A DNA stretch of 12,584 bases from contig CANNEJ010000014.1 in NCBI GenBank assembly GCA_947503585.1, positions 1 through 12,584 on the forward strand, given 5' to 3'. This document shows, piece after piece, positions 1-6,333 of the stretch; the first letter of the stretch is position 1, and each line of letters starts with the position of its first letter. The notes below the pieces were generated by a model that saw nothing but the letters and a program-made list of their open reading frames with translations, was not told the origin of the DNA and made no database searches. Source of the stretch: Anaerolineales bacterium. Lineage in GTDB: Bacteria > Chloroflexota > Anaerolineae > Anaerolineales > UBA11657. Position numbers and translations under genes: made by a program.

Positions 1-480
1 TCCAGTTTTGTGTGGCGCATTGGCGCGCGCGCGGCGGCCGATGGCTGGCGCATTTTTCTTTTGGGCGCAGCAGAAGGCGTGGCCGCAGCTGCAGCACAAG
101 TGCTGTGCGCTGCGCATCCGGCCCTGCAAGTTGTGGGTACATACAGCGGGAGCCCGCACCCGGATGCACTGCCGGCCATTCTGGCGCAGGTGCACGCCGC
201 GCAGCCGGATGTGTTACTGGTTGCCTACGGCGCGCCGCAGCAAGATTTGTGGATTGCCGCCAACCGCGCGGTGCTTGCTGTGCCGGTGATGATGGGCGTG
301 GGCGGCGCACTGGATTTTGTGGCCGGGGTCGCGCAGCGCGCGCCGCAGTGGATGCAGCAGCTTGGCTTGGAATGGCTGCACCGCTTGCTGCTGCAGCCCT
401 GGCGCTGGCGGCGCATGCTGGCGCTGCCGCAGTTTGCATGGCTGATGCTCACGCAGCCAGACGCCGTGCGCGAAATCTGA
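1..480 (+). CDS. WecG/TagA/CpsF-family glycosyltransferase, 3' part
   Basis: The reading frame is open from base 1 and ends at TGA 478-480, giving the last 159 residues of a protein whose start lies outside the window. Family landmarks appear in the usual order: a hydrophobic turn (RIFLLGAAEG), the PDVLLVAYGAPQQDLWIA segment (family form roughly GxPxQExW, here QQD in place of QE), GVGGALDFVAG, QRAPQW, and GLEWLHRLLLQP followed by basic residues. Enzymes of this family move N-acetylmannosamine(uronic acid) or a related sugar onto a lipid-linked acceptor at the inner membrane face, during enterobacterial common antigen, teichoic acid or exopolysaccharide synthesis. The conserved N-terminal catalytic aspartate region is off the left edge and cannot be judged. 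Family assignment is secure; sugar and acceptor are unknown. The next gene starts 87 bases downstream. Confidence 0.9.
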   Translation, partial: SSFVWRIGARAAADGWRIFLLGAAEGVAAAAAQVLCAAHPALQVVGTYSGSPHPDALPAILAQVHAAQPDVLLVAYGAPQQDLWIAANRAVLAVPVMMGVGGALDFVAGVAQRAPQWMQQLGLEWLHRLLLQPWRWRRMLALPQFAWLMLTQPDAVREI

Positions 481-519
481 CATCCAATGCCCCGCCTAAA
501 CACAGCCAGCCGTACCATA

Positions 520-539
520 GCTGCGCCCGTGCGCGCAGC
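520..539 (+). repeat. GC-rich hairpin after the glycosyltransferase gene
   Basis: GCTGCGC (520-526) and GCGCAGC (533-539) form a perfect 7-bp stem around a 6-base loop, 39 bases after the upstream stop codon. No T-run follows, so it is at best a weak or non-canonical terminator; GC-rich DNA can make such hairpins by chance. Confidence 0.3.
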
Positions 540-567
540 GCCGTGCCTGTAACTTTGGATAGTTTGC

Positions 568-993
568 ATGGGGCTCGCTTCTATTATTGAAGTGCTTGCG
601 CCCGGCCGCTCAATTGTGGCTTGTGCATTTTGCGGCGCTACCGGAATCGAGCCCGGCGCGCCAACGACGGTTTGCAGTGTGTGCTCAGGCAGCCGCCAGC
701 TTTTGGTGCAGCACTCTGATACGCTGCTCACCTGCGTGCAATGCAGCGCCACCGGCCACAAACCCGCTGCGCGCGGCAGGTTTACCCGCCAGGCCTGCCC
801 GGAATGCCGCGGCGCCGGCTGCATCTCACAAGCCGGCACCACGCATGTGTTGAATTTGCGCCAGCGCTGCCAGCGCTGTGGCGGCGTTGGCAGCGAGCCG
901 GCCGATTTTGGATATACTAAAAATCAGCCGTGCAGCGCTTGCTCCGGCAGCGGCACTGCGCCGCCGGGCGGCCATATTCGTATTCTCACTTGA
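568..993 (+). CDS. small DnaJ-type cysteine-rich zinc-binding protein
   Basis: This 141-residue protein carries six CxxC knuckles at C19/C22, C36/C39, C56/C59, C77/C80, C101/C104 and C122/C125. Most are followed by a glycine in the CxxCxGxG style (CPECRGAG, CQRCGGVG, CSACSGSG). Six pairs could hold three zinc ions. The pattern is that of the DnaJ/Hsp40 cysteine-rich domain, but there is no J domain (no HPD) and no DnaJ C-terminal domain, and a typical DnaJ has only four such repeats. No signal peptide or membrane segment is visible, so it is probably cytoplasmic. A plausible role is zinc-dependent protein or nucleic-acid binding; the actual function is unknown. The ATG at 568 has no convincing Shine-Dalgarno sequence. 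It sits 41 bases ahead of the next gene on the same strand. Confidence 0.82.
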   Translation: MGLASIIEVLAPGRSIVACAFCGATGIEPGAPTTVCSVCSGSRQLLVQHSDTLLTCVQCSATGHKPAARGRFTRQACPECRGAGCISQAGTTHVLNLRQRCQRCGGVGSEPADFGYTKNQPCSACSGSGTAPPGGHIRILT

Positions 994-1034
994 AGTAATC
1001 CCTCCCCAACCCTGCACGCGATTCGAACCCCCCT

Positions 1035-1460
1035 ATGTCTGAGTACAACGCGATTCAAGCGCTCTCCGGCAGCTCTGCGTTAAACCGTTATCGCAGTGTG
1101 GCACTGGCTGCGCCGCAGGCACCGGCAGACCGGCCGCAGCAACGCATTGATACCAGTCGCGTTGACCGCCCCGATGCCAGCCCGATCTTTGCGCGGCTGG
1201 ACCGATTCGAGACTTACACGCCGTACCCCTATCTCACCCCCAACACCAAGCGCCCGGCAAGCGCCAATTACGCGCCGCGCGTAGAACACACACTTGACGC
1301 CACCATCGAGCGCAACGCCGAGCGCACCGTAGAACGCCCAGCGGAAGTGCTGCCCGGCATCAAGCTGGAGCAAAGCATGGCCGGCAACTCCGGCGTCGCC
1401 CGCCAATTGCTGGCCCAGGAGACGGTCACCCCCGGCAGTTTTTTTGACTACCTGATTTAA
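1035..1460 (+). CDS. hypothetical protein, probably disordered
   Basis: This 141-residue protein resembles no family I know. It has no cysteine, no tryptophan, no hydrophobic run long enough for a membrane segment and no signal peptide. The middle is rich in Pro, Arg, Ala, Thr and Tyr (for example ETYTPYPYLTPNTKRP), followed by a charged stretch with a loose ER-containing repeat (TIERNAERTVERPAE). A short, more hydrophobic tail ends in FFDYLI. The composition suggests an intrinsically disordered protein with a possible short C-terminal docking tail. The case for it being a real gene is its placement: a same-strand open frame of fair length filling the gap between two solid genes. The start at ATG 1035 has no clear ribosome binding site. 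Confidence 0.55.
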   Translation: MSEYNAIQALSGSSALNRYRSVALAAPQAPADRPQQRIDTSRVDRPDASPIFARLDRFETYTPYPYLTPNTKRPASANYAPRVEHTLDATIERNAERTVERPAEVLPGIKLEQSMAGNSGVARQLLAQETVTPGSFFDYLI

Positions 1461-1477
1461 TCTCCGTAAAAAATCCG

Positions 1478-1498
1478 CGCAAAAGGCTTGATTTTGCG
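1478..1498. repeat. inverted repeat, possible terminator
   Basis: CGCAAAA (1478-1484) and TTTTGCG (1492-1498) form a perfect 7-bp stem around GGCTTGA, 17 bases after the stop codon of the hypothetical gene. Read on the minus strand the stem is followed, after a few bases, by six T (1468-1473 on the plus strand are A), so it looks more like a minus-strand terminator. No minus-strand gene lies close by, so its role is unclear. Confidence 0.35.
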
Positions 1499-1571
1499 GG
1501 CGCGCGTGCAACCCGTCTGCATCGCTAGTTGCGCCTGCCGATAACTTTTGCATGCCGGATGCCTGTTCAAT

Positions 1572-1575
1572 GGAG
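1572..1575 (+). promoter_or_regulatory. Shine-Dalgarno GGAG that fixes the start at 1584
   Basis: GGAG lies 8 bases before ATG 1584. The alternative in-frame ATG at 1548 has no such site and would add 12 residues ahead of a normal signal peptide, so 1584 is preferred. Confidence 0.6.
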
Positions 1576-1583
1576 TAGCTGGC

Positions 1584-4187
1584 ATGGCTTGCAGCGCGGT
1601 GACTTCAATCTTCAACTTTGTCCGCCGCAGCCACGGGCTGGCAGCAGCTGTGGCTTGCGGGCTGCTGCTGTGTGGCAGGCCGGCCGGTGCGGTGCGCGCC
1701 GCCGAGACGCCGCCCGTCACTCCCGTAGTGAGCGCACCACAGTTCTGGCTGGACAATCCAACCGTGCGCCCCGGCGCCTGCACCTGGCTGCGGTGGAACA
1801 CTGCCGAGAGCCGCGCTGTGTACTTTGGCAACGCGGAGGTGGAGGCGGTTGGGCAGCGCCGCGTGTGCCCGTATGCGGATGAGCACTATGTGCTGCGGCT
1901 GCGCGGCGAGGGTGGCTGGCTCACAAATCTGCGGCTCACAGTAACTGTTGCGGGAGAAGCACTGGCCACAGCGCAATCTGGCAGCGCTGCGGACACTGTT
2001 GCCGAAGAAGCACCGCCCATAGAGCAGGCTGGCAGCGCTGCCGGCGAAGATCGCACCATCTTCACGTACTACTTCTATTGGTACGACGAGCAAAGCGCGC
2101 TGCATATGGGCCGCAACCCGCGTGACCCCAGCAGCTGGCTCACCCAAAATCCCGCCGGCCCGCTGCCGCCGGCATTGCGCAGCCCGGCGTGGCACCGGCG
2201 CCAGCTGGAAGACATGACGTACGCCGGCATCGATGTGGCGCTGCCGGTGTACTGGAACACAACCGACGCCCATAACTGGTCGCGGCCCGGCCTGCAGGCG
2301 CTTGCCACCGCGCTGCAAGCTATGCGCGCCGGCAACAGCAGCGCCCCGGCGATTGGCATGTTTTATGACACCACCAACCCGCAGCCGGTGGATCTCTCCA
2401 CCGAGGCCGGACGCGCTGAGTTTTACAGCGGCATTCAATTTTTCTTTAACACCATTCCGCGCGCACACTGGGCGCTAACAAAAGCCGGCCAACCGCTGAT
2501 TTGGATGTGGGAGCCGGACTTTGTGCGTGGCGCCAGCGCGCAGTTTCTGGCAGACCTCAAACTGCGCTTCTCCGCAGACTTTGGCGTACTGCCCTATGTG
2601 GTACTCACGCCAAATTGGGACACTGCAGCCCGCGACTCCGGTAGCGCTGCGCTGCGCGGGGATGCCCAGTACTATTGGGGCGGCGCTTTGTGGCCGCGGC
2701 TCACGGCACAAGTTGCCGCCATCGGGCCGGGCTACGATGACCGGCTGCTGGCGGACCGCGCTAACGCTCTGTTTGTGGATCGGCGCAACGGCGACGCGTT
2801 GCGCGCCGGCTTTGCCACAGCCACGCGCTGCCGCACCCCGTGGGCCGTGCTCGAAACTTGGAATGAATTTCACGAGGGCACCGGCATCTCCGAAACCCGC
2901 GAGCAGAGCCGCAGCTATCTGGACCTGACGCGCCAGCTGGCGCAAGACTTTAAACGCGGCCAGCCCGCGCCCACACCGTATACCGGCGCCCGCTCAGTGC
3001 AGTTAACTTTTGGTGCGCACGGCAGCGCCGGCGGGTTGGCGTTGTTGGATGCACAGGGCGATACGTTCCACACGGCTGCAATTGTGGACGGGCAAGCGGC
3101 GCGCAGCACCGGCCATGCATTTGTGCCCGCTCCGTTTGACTATGATCGCGACGGACGCGCGGATGCGGCGCTGCTGCAGCCCGCCAGCAAGCTGCGCTAT
3201 GTGCTGCGCTCGAGCGATGGGCGCACGCAGCAAACCGCAGCGCTCGGCAACCTGGTACAGCCGGGAGATTTTGACGGCGACGGCAAACCCGACCGCGCCG
3301 AGTACTGGCCCGCAACTGCAGAGTGGAACATTTACTCCGGCCTCAACCGGCCCGTGGTGGTACAGGTGGGCAGCGCCACAGCCCAAAACGTGCCCGTGAC
3401 CGGTGATTACGACGGCGATGGGCGCAGCGACGCAGCCGTTTTTGTGCCGGAGAGCAGCACCTGGATTGTGCGGCGCTCTTCCGACGGGCGCGTAGTGCAG
3501 CGCATCTTCGGGTTGGCTGGTGGCAGCGATTTACCCGCGCCGGCAGACTATGATGGCGACGGGCGCACCGACTTCGCGCTCTTTCGCGCCAGCAGCGCAC
3601 AATGGTTCATCCGCAGTTCCCGCAGCGGCGAGAGTCGCGCAGAGCTGTGGGGCGTGCCCGGCGCAGACGCGCTGCCGGCCCCCGCTGACTACGATGGCGA
3701 TGGCAGCGCGGAGTTGGCACTCTACCTGCCGGACTCGCGCGAGTGGACGGTGCGCACCCCGGATGGCATGTCGCGCCCGCTTGCTTTTAGCAGCGCAAAT
3801 GCCGCTGTTGCCGGCACTGTGGCGCTGCCGGCTGCCGGTGCACCACTCAACCAAATGTACTTTGCGCTAGATGACGGGTTCTATTTTGACGGTGACGGCG
3901 AGTTGCGTATCACCGTGCAGTACTATGACAACGGGCGCGAGCCGCTCCTGATCGATTACGACACCGTACCCTGCCGCGCCAATCGCGATCCCGCCGATGC
4001 ATATCGGCGCACAGTACTTGCCACGCGCCAGAACACGCGCAGCTGGCGCAGCGCCACACTGGTGCTGTACGATGCTGCGTTCGCCAACCACCAAAACTAT
4101 GGCGCAGACTTCCGCATTGTGGGCGGCACCACGCCGGTGATCATCAGCTCGCTAAATGTGGAGCGTGTACGCGCAGCGCAGCAGTAG
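1584..4187 (+). CDS. secreted multidomain protein: Ig-like, GH99/DUF5010-like, FG-GAP repeats, C-terminal beta domain
   Basis: An 867-residue secreted protein. Residues about 1-38 are a signal peptide (RR, hydrophobic AAAVACGLLL stretch, AxA-like cleavage region). Residues about 52-122 are an Ig-like module with PGACTWLRW and VCPYADEHYVLRL. Residues about 158-457 form a domain like the DUF5010/GH99-like TIM barrels, with YYFYWYDE (162-169), WEPD (309-312) and ETWNEFHEG (424-432). The last is close to the WNEWxEG signature of WbsX/GH99-like proteins, so E310, E428 and E431 are candidate acidic active-site residues. Five FG-GAP/VCBS-type repeats follow with DxDxDG calcium loops starting near residues 519, 562, 608, 655 and 702, spaced 43-47 residues, most likely a beta-propeller part. 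Residues about 758-866 (YYDNG, GADFRIVGG) resemble the beta domain often found at the C-terminus of DUF5010 proteins, a likely carbohydrate-binding module. A role in extracellular glycan binding or hydrolysis is likely; the substrate is unknown. Confidence 0.88.
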   Translation: MACSAVTSIFNFVRRSHGLAAAVACGLLLCGRPAGAVRAAETPPVTPVVSAPQFWLDNPTVRPGACTWLRWNTAESRAVYFGNAEVEAVGQRRVCPYADEHYVLRLRGEGGWLTNLRLTVTVAGEALATAQSGSAADTVAEEAPPIEQAGSAAGEDRTIFTYYFYWYDEQSALHMGRNPRDPSSWLTQNPAGPLPPALRSPAWHRRQLEDMTYAGIDVALPVYWNTTDAHNWSRPGLQALATALQAMRAGNSSAPAIGMFYDTTNPQPVDLSTEAGRAEFYSGIQFFFNTIPRAHWALTKAGQPLIWMWEPDFVRGASAQFLADLKLRFSADFGVLPYVVLTPNWDTAARDSGSAALRGDAQYYWGGALWPRLTAQVAAIGPGYDDRLLADRANALFVDRRNGDALRAGFATATRCRTPWAVLETWNEFHEGTGISETREQSRSYLDLTRQLAQDFKRGQPAPTPYTGARSVQLTFGAHGSAGGLALLDAQGDTFHTAAIVDGQAARSTGHAFVPAPFDYDRDGRADAALLQPASKLRYVLRSSDGRTQQTAALGNLVQPGDFDGDGKPDRAEYWPATAEWNIYSGLNRPVVVQVGSATAQNVPVTGDYDGDGRSDAAVFVPESSTWIVRRSSDGRVVQRIFGLAGGSDLPAPADYDGDGRTDFALFRASSAQWFIRSSRSGESRAELWGVPGADALPAPADYDGDGSAELALYLPDSREWTVRTPDGMSRPLAFSSANAAVAGTVALPAAGAPLNQMYFALDDGFYFDGDGELRITVQYYDNGREPLLIDYDTVPCRANRDPADAYRRTVLATRQNTRSWRSATLVLYDAAFANHQNYGADFRIVGGTTPVIISSLNVERVRAAQQ

Positions 4188-4244
4188 CTGCGCCTGACCC
4201 GCCGCAAAAGCACTGCTTCAGGCACCGCTCCAGGCAAGCCGGGA

Positions 4245-4258
4245 GCCGGTTTGCCGGC
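4245..4258. repeat. short hairpin downstream of the secreted-protein gene
   Basis: GCCGG (4245-4249) and CCGGC (4254-4258) pair around TTTG, about 58 bases after the stop codon. There is no T-run, so intrinsic termination here is doubtful. Just before it, at 4215-4236, a GCTYCAGGCA motif occurs twice in near tandem. Confidence 0.3.
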
Positions 4259-4274
4259 AGCCAGCCAGATCTTA

Positions 4275-4291
4275 CGAAGATTTAATCTTCG
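4275..4291. repeat. 17-bp perfect inverted repeat, possible operator
   Basis: CGAAGATT (4275-4282) and AATCTTCG (4284-4291) are exact inverted copies around one central T. This odd-centred palindrome is AT-richer than its surroundings and has no following T-run, which fits a dimeric regulator binding site better than a terminator. It lies about 145 bases upstream of the promoter at 4436. No known regulator consensus is recognised. Confidence 0.45.
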
Positions 4292-4375
4292 GTTGAACAG
4301 CGCTTTTCAACGCCAATTTATCTCCGGCGCAAATCCATTCGACGCCTGAATAAGAAAAACAGTCCGCTTTTGACG

Positions 4376-4404
4376 CAAAATTCGGCCGCAACGCGCGAAT
4401 TTTG
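4376..4404. repeat. 9-bp inverted repeat just upstream of the promoter
   Basis: CAAAATTCG (4376-4384) and CGAATTTTG (4396-4404) are exact inverted copies separated by 11 bases. The repeat ends about 32 bases before the -35 box at 4436, a position suited to an activator or UP-type site, though it could also be a hairpin that stops transcription from upstream. The function is inferred only from position. Confidence 0.45.
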
Positions 4405-4435
4405 GGCCGGACAATGAAAGTCGCTCAAAAAACTT

Positions 4436-4464
4436 TTGACGGTACGCAGTGACCGTGATATATT
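4436..4464 (+). promoter_or_regulatory. strong sigma-70-type extended -10 promoter
   Basis: The -35 box is TTGACG (4436-4441), the spacer is exactly 17 bases, and the -10 box is TATATT (4459-4464), preceded by TGA (4456-4458) as an extended -10 element. Transcription would begin near G4471. This is the best promoter match I found in the window. It drives the non-coding stretch at 4471-4584 and, by read-through, RNase J. Confidence 0.75.
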
Positions 4465-4470
4465 AAGGGC

Positions 4471-4584
4471 GTTAGTCCGAGTTGGTGTTGTTCCCCGCAG
4501 GTAGAGGTTTTGCAGGTTGCTATGGCCCGCAGATAAATTTATGCGCAACTAGACCCGCCGGTGACTGAACCGTGCGGGTTTTTT
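4471..4584 (+). ncRNA. putative small RNA or regulatory leader upstream of RNase J
   Basis: About 114 nt lie between a near-consensus promoter and an intrinsic terminator, with no ORF longer than a few codons. GCAGRT occurs three times (4497-4502, 4512-4517, 4529-4534), two of these inside a longer repeat CCCGCAGRTA (4494-4503, 4526-4535). A possible stem pairs GTTGC (4516-4520) with GCAAC (4545-4549), continued by GCA (4529-4531) with TGC (4542-4544). GCCCGC at 4525-4530 could instead pair with the terminator 3' arm GCGGGT (4574-4579), a possible antiterminator. It does not match the features I know for 6S RNA, SRP RNA, tmRNA, TPP or c-di-GMP riboswitches. Either it is an independent sRNA, or it is an attenuating leader controlling rnj. 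Transcription itself is inferred. Confidence 0.55.
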
Positions 4585-4588
4585 ATTT
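4553..4588 (+). terminator. intrinsic terminator in front of RNase J
   Basis: ACCCGCCGGT (4553-4562), loop GACTGA, then ACCG (4569-4572), one unpaired T and GCGGGT (4574-4579) give a stem of ten pairs with a one-base bulge. Six T (4579-4584), then A and four more T follow. It is a textbook rho-independent terminator. It lies 30 bases before the rnj start, downstream of the only good promoter, so full-length rnj mRNA from that promoter needs read-through. Confidence 0.85.
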
Positions 4589-4607
4589 TCAATTTCGATT
4601 TCAATAT

Positions 4608-4611
4608 GGAG
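4608..4611 (+). promoter_or_regulatory. Shine-Dalgarno GGAG that fixes the rnj start at 4618
   Basis: GGAG ends 6 bases before ATG 4618. An in-frame ATG at 4606 overlaps this site, and a GTG at 4561 lies inside the terminator stem, so both alternatives are unlikely. The resulting N-terminus (MTGKRLRVIPFGGLGEVGKN) is usual for the family. Confidence 0.65.
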
Positions 4612-4617
4612 CATGAT

Positions 4618-6261
4618 ATGACAGGCAAACGATTACGCGTAATCCCCTTTGGAGGCCTTGGGGAGGTTGGCAAGAACATGATGGCCTTCGAGTACGGCCG
4701 CAACATTGTGATTGTGGACGCCGGGCTGATGTTTCCGGCGGCCGACATGTGGGGCATTGATTACATCATCCCCGACATGAATTATCTGGAGGACAAGCTG
4801 GACTGGGTGCGCGGCGTGATCATCACGCACGGCCATGAGGATCACACGGGCGCCATCAAGCACGTGATGAAGGACCTGCGCGCGCCGATTTATGCGACGG
4901 CAATCACGCGCGGACTGCTGGAAAACAAACTGCGCGAAGCGCGCCTGCTGGACAAACTTACCATCCAGACAGTGCAGGCCGGCGAGAAAGTTAATCTGGG
5001 GCCGTTCGATGTGGAGTTCTTCCACACTTCGCACAGCATTCCGGATGCAGTGGGATTAGCCATCACCACTCCCGTGGGGTTGGTGGTGCACACGGGTGAC
5101 TTCAAGCTGGACCCCACGCCGGTGGACGGCTGGCCCATGGACCTCGGAAAACTGGCGGAGTTTGGCGAGCGTGGCGTGCTGGCGCTGTTTTCAGATTCCA
5201 CCAATGCCGAGCAGCCCGGCCGCACACCGTCTGAAGCCATCATCGACGGGGCGCTGGATGAAGTTTTCACAAAAGCGCAGGGGCGCGTGCTGGTGGCAAC
5301 CTTCGCGTCCTTGATCTCGCGCACGCAGCAAGTGCTTAACGCAGCGGCCAAGCACAAGCGCAAGTTGGCAATGGTGGGAACCTCCATGGTGGAAAACTCC
5401 AAACTTGCATTGAAGCTCGGCTATCTGAAAGATCCCGCCAACGTGCTGGTTTCCCTTGAAACAGCGCTGGAGATGCCGCAAGGAAAAGTGGCGCTGATGA
5501 TGACCGGTTCGCAGGGCGAGCCGTCTTCAATATTGTCGCGCCTGGCGCAGGGCAACAACCGGCAATTTGACCTCGAAGCCGGCGACACCGTTGTGGTGTC
5601 GGCGCACCCCATTCCCGGCAATGAAGAAGTGGTGGCACGCACGGTCAACAAGCTGTTCCAGCGCGGCGCGCATGTGATTTACGATCCGTTGCTGCCGGTG
5701 CATGTCTCCGGGCATGCCAGCTCTGAAGAGCAGTCCCAGTTGATTGCGCTGCTGAAGCCCAAGTTTTTTGTGCCGGTGCACGGCGAACTGCGCATGCTGC
5801 ATGCGCATGCCAAGCTTGCCAAACAGGCGGGTGTGCTGCCGGATAACGTGGCTGTTGTGGAAAACGGCACGGTGCTGGTCTTTACTGCAGACAGCATGAC
5901 CATCAGCGAGCGCGTGCCCGGCGGCTACGTGTATGTGGACGGCGCCGGCGTGGGCGACATTGGCCCGGAGGTGCTGCGCGACCGCGACCGCCTCGCTAAT
6001 TATGGTTTTGTGATTGTGAGTCTGCTGGTGGACTCGGACACGCGCCAGCTGGTGAACAAGCCAGAGATGATTTCGCGCGGCTTTGTGTACGTGCGCGATG
6101 CAACTGAGTTGTTCAACAATGCAGCCGAGCGGGTGGTGAAGGCGGTGCGCTCCAATCCCAACGGTAATCTGGCTCGCCATGTGGAAAGCGCCCTTACAGA
6201 CTACTTCTACGCCGAGACCAAGCGCCGCCCGATGGTGTTCGCGGTGGTCAACGAGGTCTAA
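4618..6261 (+). CDS. rnj: ribonuclease J
   Basis: A 547-residue protein, close to the usual ~555 residues of RNase J. The family has 5'-to-3' exoribonuclease and endonuclease activity, acts in mRNA decay and rRNA maturation in the cytoplasm, and uses two metal ions. The metallo-beta-lactamase motif HGHEDH (71-76) supplies H71, H73, D75 and H76. H139 (HTSHS), D161 (HTGD) and H388 (VPVHGEL) complete the metal site, at an almost constant offset from Bacillus RNase J1 numbering as I recall it. The beta-CASP part includes the MTGSQGEP and VHVSGHAS segments (H366), followed by a C-terminal domain (FVYVRD onward). All key residues are intact. The gene follows a promoter, small RNA and terminator, so its expression may depend on read-through. 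A 188-base gap separates it from the permease gene. Confidence 0.97.
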   Translation: MTGKRLRVIPFGGLGEVGKNMMAFEYGRNIVIVDAGLMFPAADMWGIDYIIPDMNYLEDKLDWVRGVIITHGHEDHTGAIKHVMKDLRAPIYATAITRGLLENKLREARLLDKLTIQTVQAGEKVNLGPFDVEFFHTSHSIPDAVGLAITTPVGLVVHTGDFKLDPTPVDGWPMDLGKLAEFGERGVLALFSDSTNAEQPGRTPSEAIIDGALDEVFTKAQGRVLVATFASLISRTQQVLNAAAKHKRKLAMVGTSMVENSKLALKLGYLKDPANVLVSLETALEMPQGKVALMMTGSQGEPSSILSRLAQGNNRQFDLEAGDTVVVSAHPIPGNEEVVARTVNKLFQRGAHVIYDPLLPVHVSGHASSEEQSQLIALLKPKFFVPVHGELRMLHAHAKLAKQAGVLPDNVAVVENGTVLVFTADSMTISERVPGGYVYVDGAGVGDIGPEVLRDRDRLANYGFVIVSLLVDSDTRQLVNKPEMISRGFVYVRDATELFNNAAERVVKAVRSNPNGNLARHVESALTDYFYAETKRRPMVFAVVNEV

Positions 6262-6333
6262 GCCCGCGCTGGCTTGTTGCCGGTTGCTTGCTGCAGCCGT
6301 TCCACCTTTCAACTCTGCTCTCGTCAATCTTCG

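Noticed and set aside
225..842. Long minus-strand open frame opposite the glycosyltransferase and zinc-protein genes
   Set aside because: It is the antisense shadow of two well-supported genes; long antisense frames are common in GC-rich DNA and its translation matches nothing.
1020..1034. GATTCGAACCC, like the T-arm of a minus-strand tRNA
   Set aside because: The flanking five-base arms (ACGCG side and the C-run side) do not pair, and no acceptor, anticodon or D-arm fits around it.
1548..1583. Upstream ATG 1548 as start of the secreted protein
   Set aside because: ATG 1584 has GGAG at 8 bases and yields a normal-length signal peptide; the extra 12 residues add nothing and lack a ribosome binding site.
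4370..4398. A second TTGACG (4370-4375) as an extra promoter
   Set aside because: The sequence 17 bases downstream (4393-4398) is GCGCGA, with no -10 box nearby.
4318..4548. Minus-strand ORF of 76 residues across the rnj upstream region
   Set aside because: Low-complexity translation with no family likeness; it crosses both the inverted repeat and the strong plus-strand promoter, and has no supporting start signal.
4561..4617. GTG 4561 or ATG 4606 as the RNase J start
   Set aside because: GTG 4561 is within the terminator stem and ATG 4606 overlaps the Shine-Dalgarno sequence; ATG 4618 gives the family-typical N-terminus.
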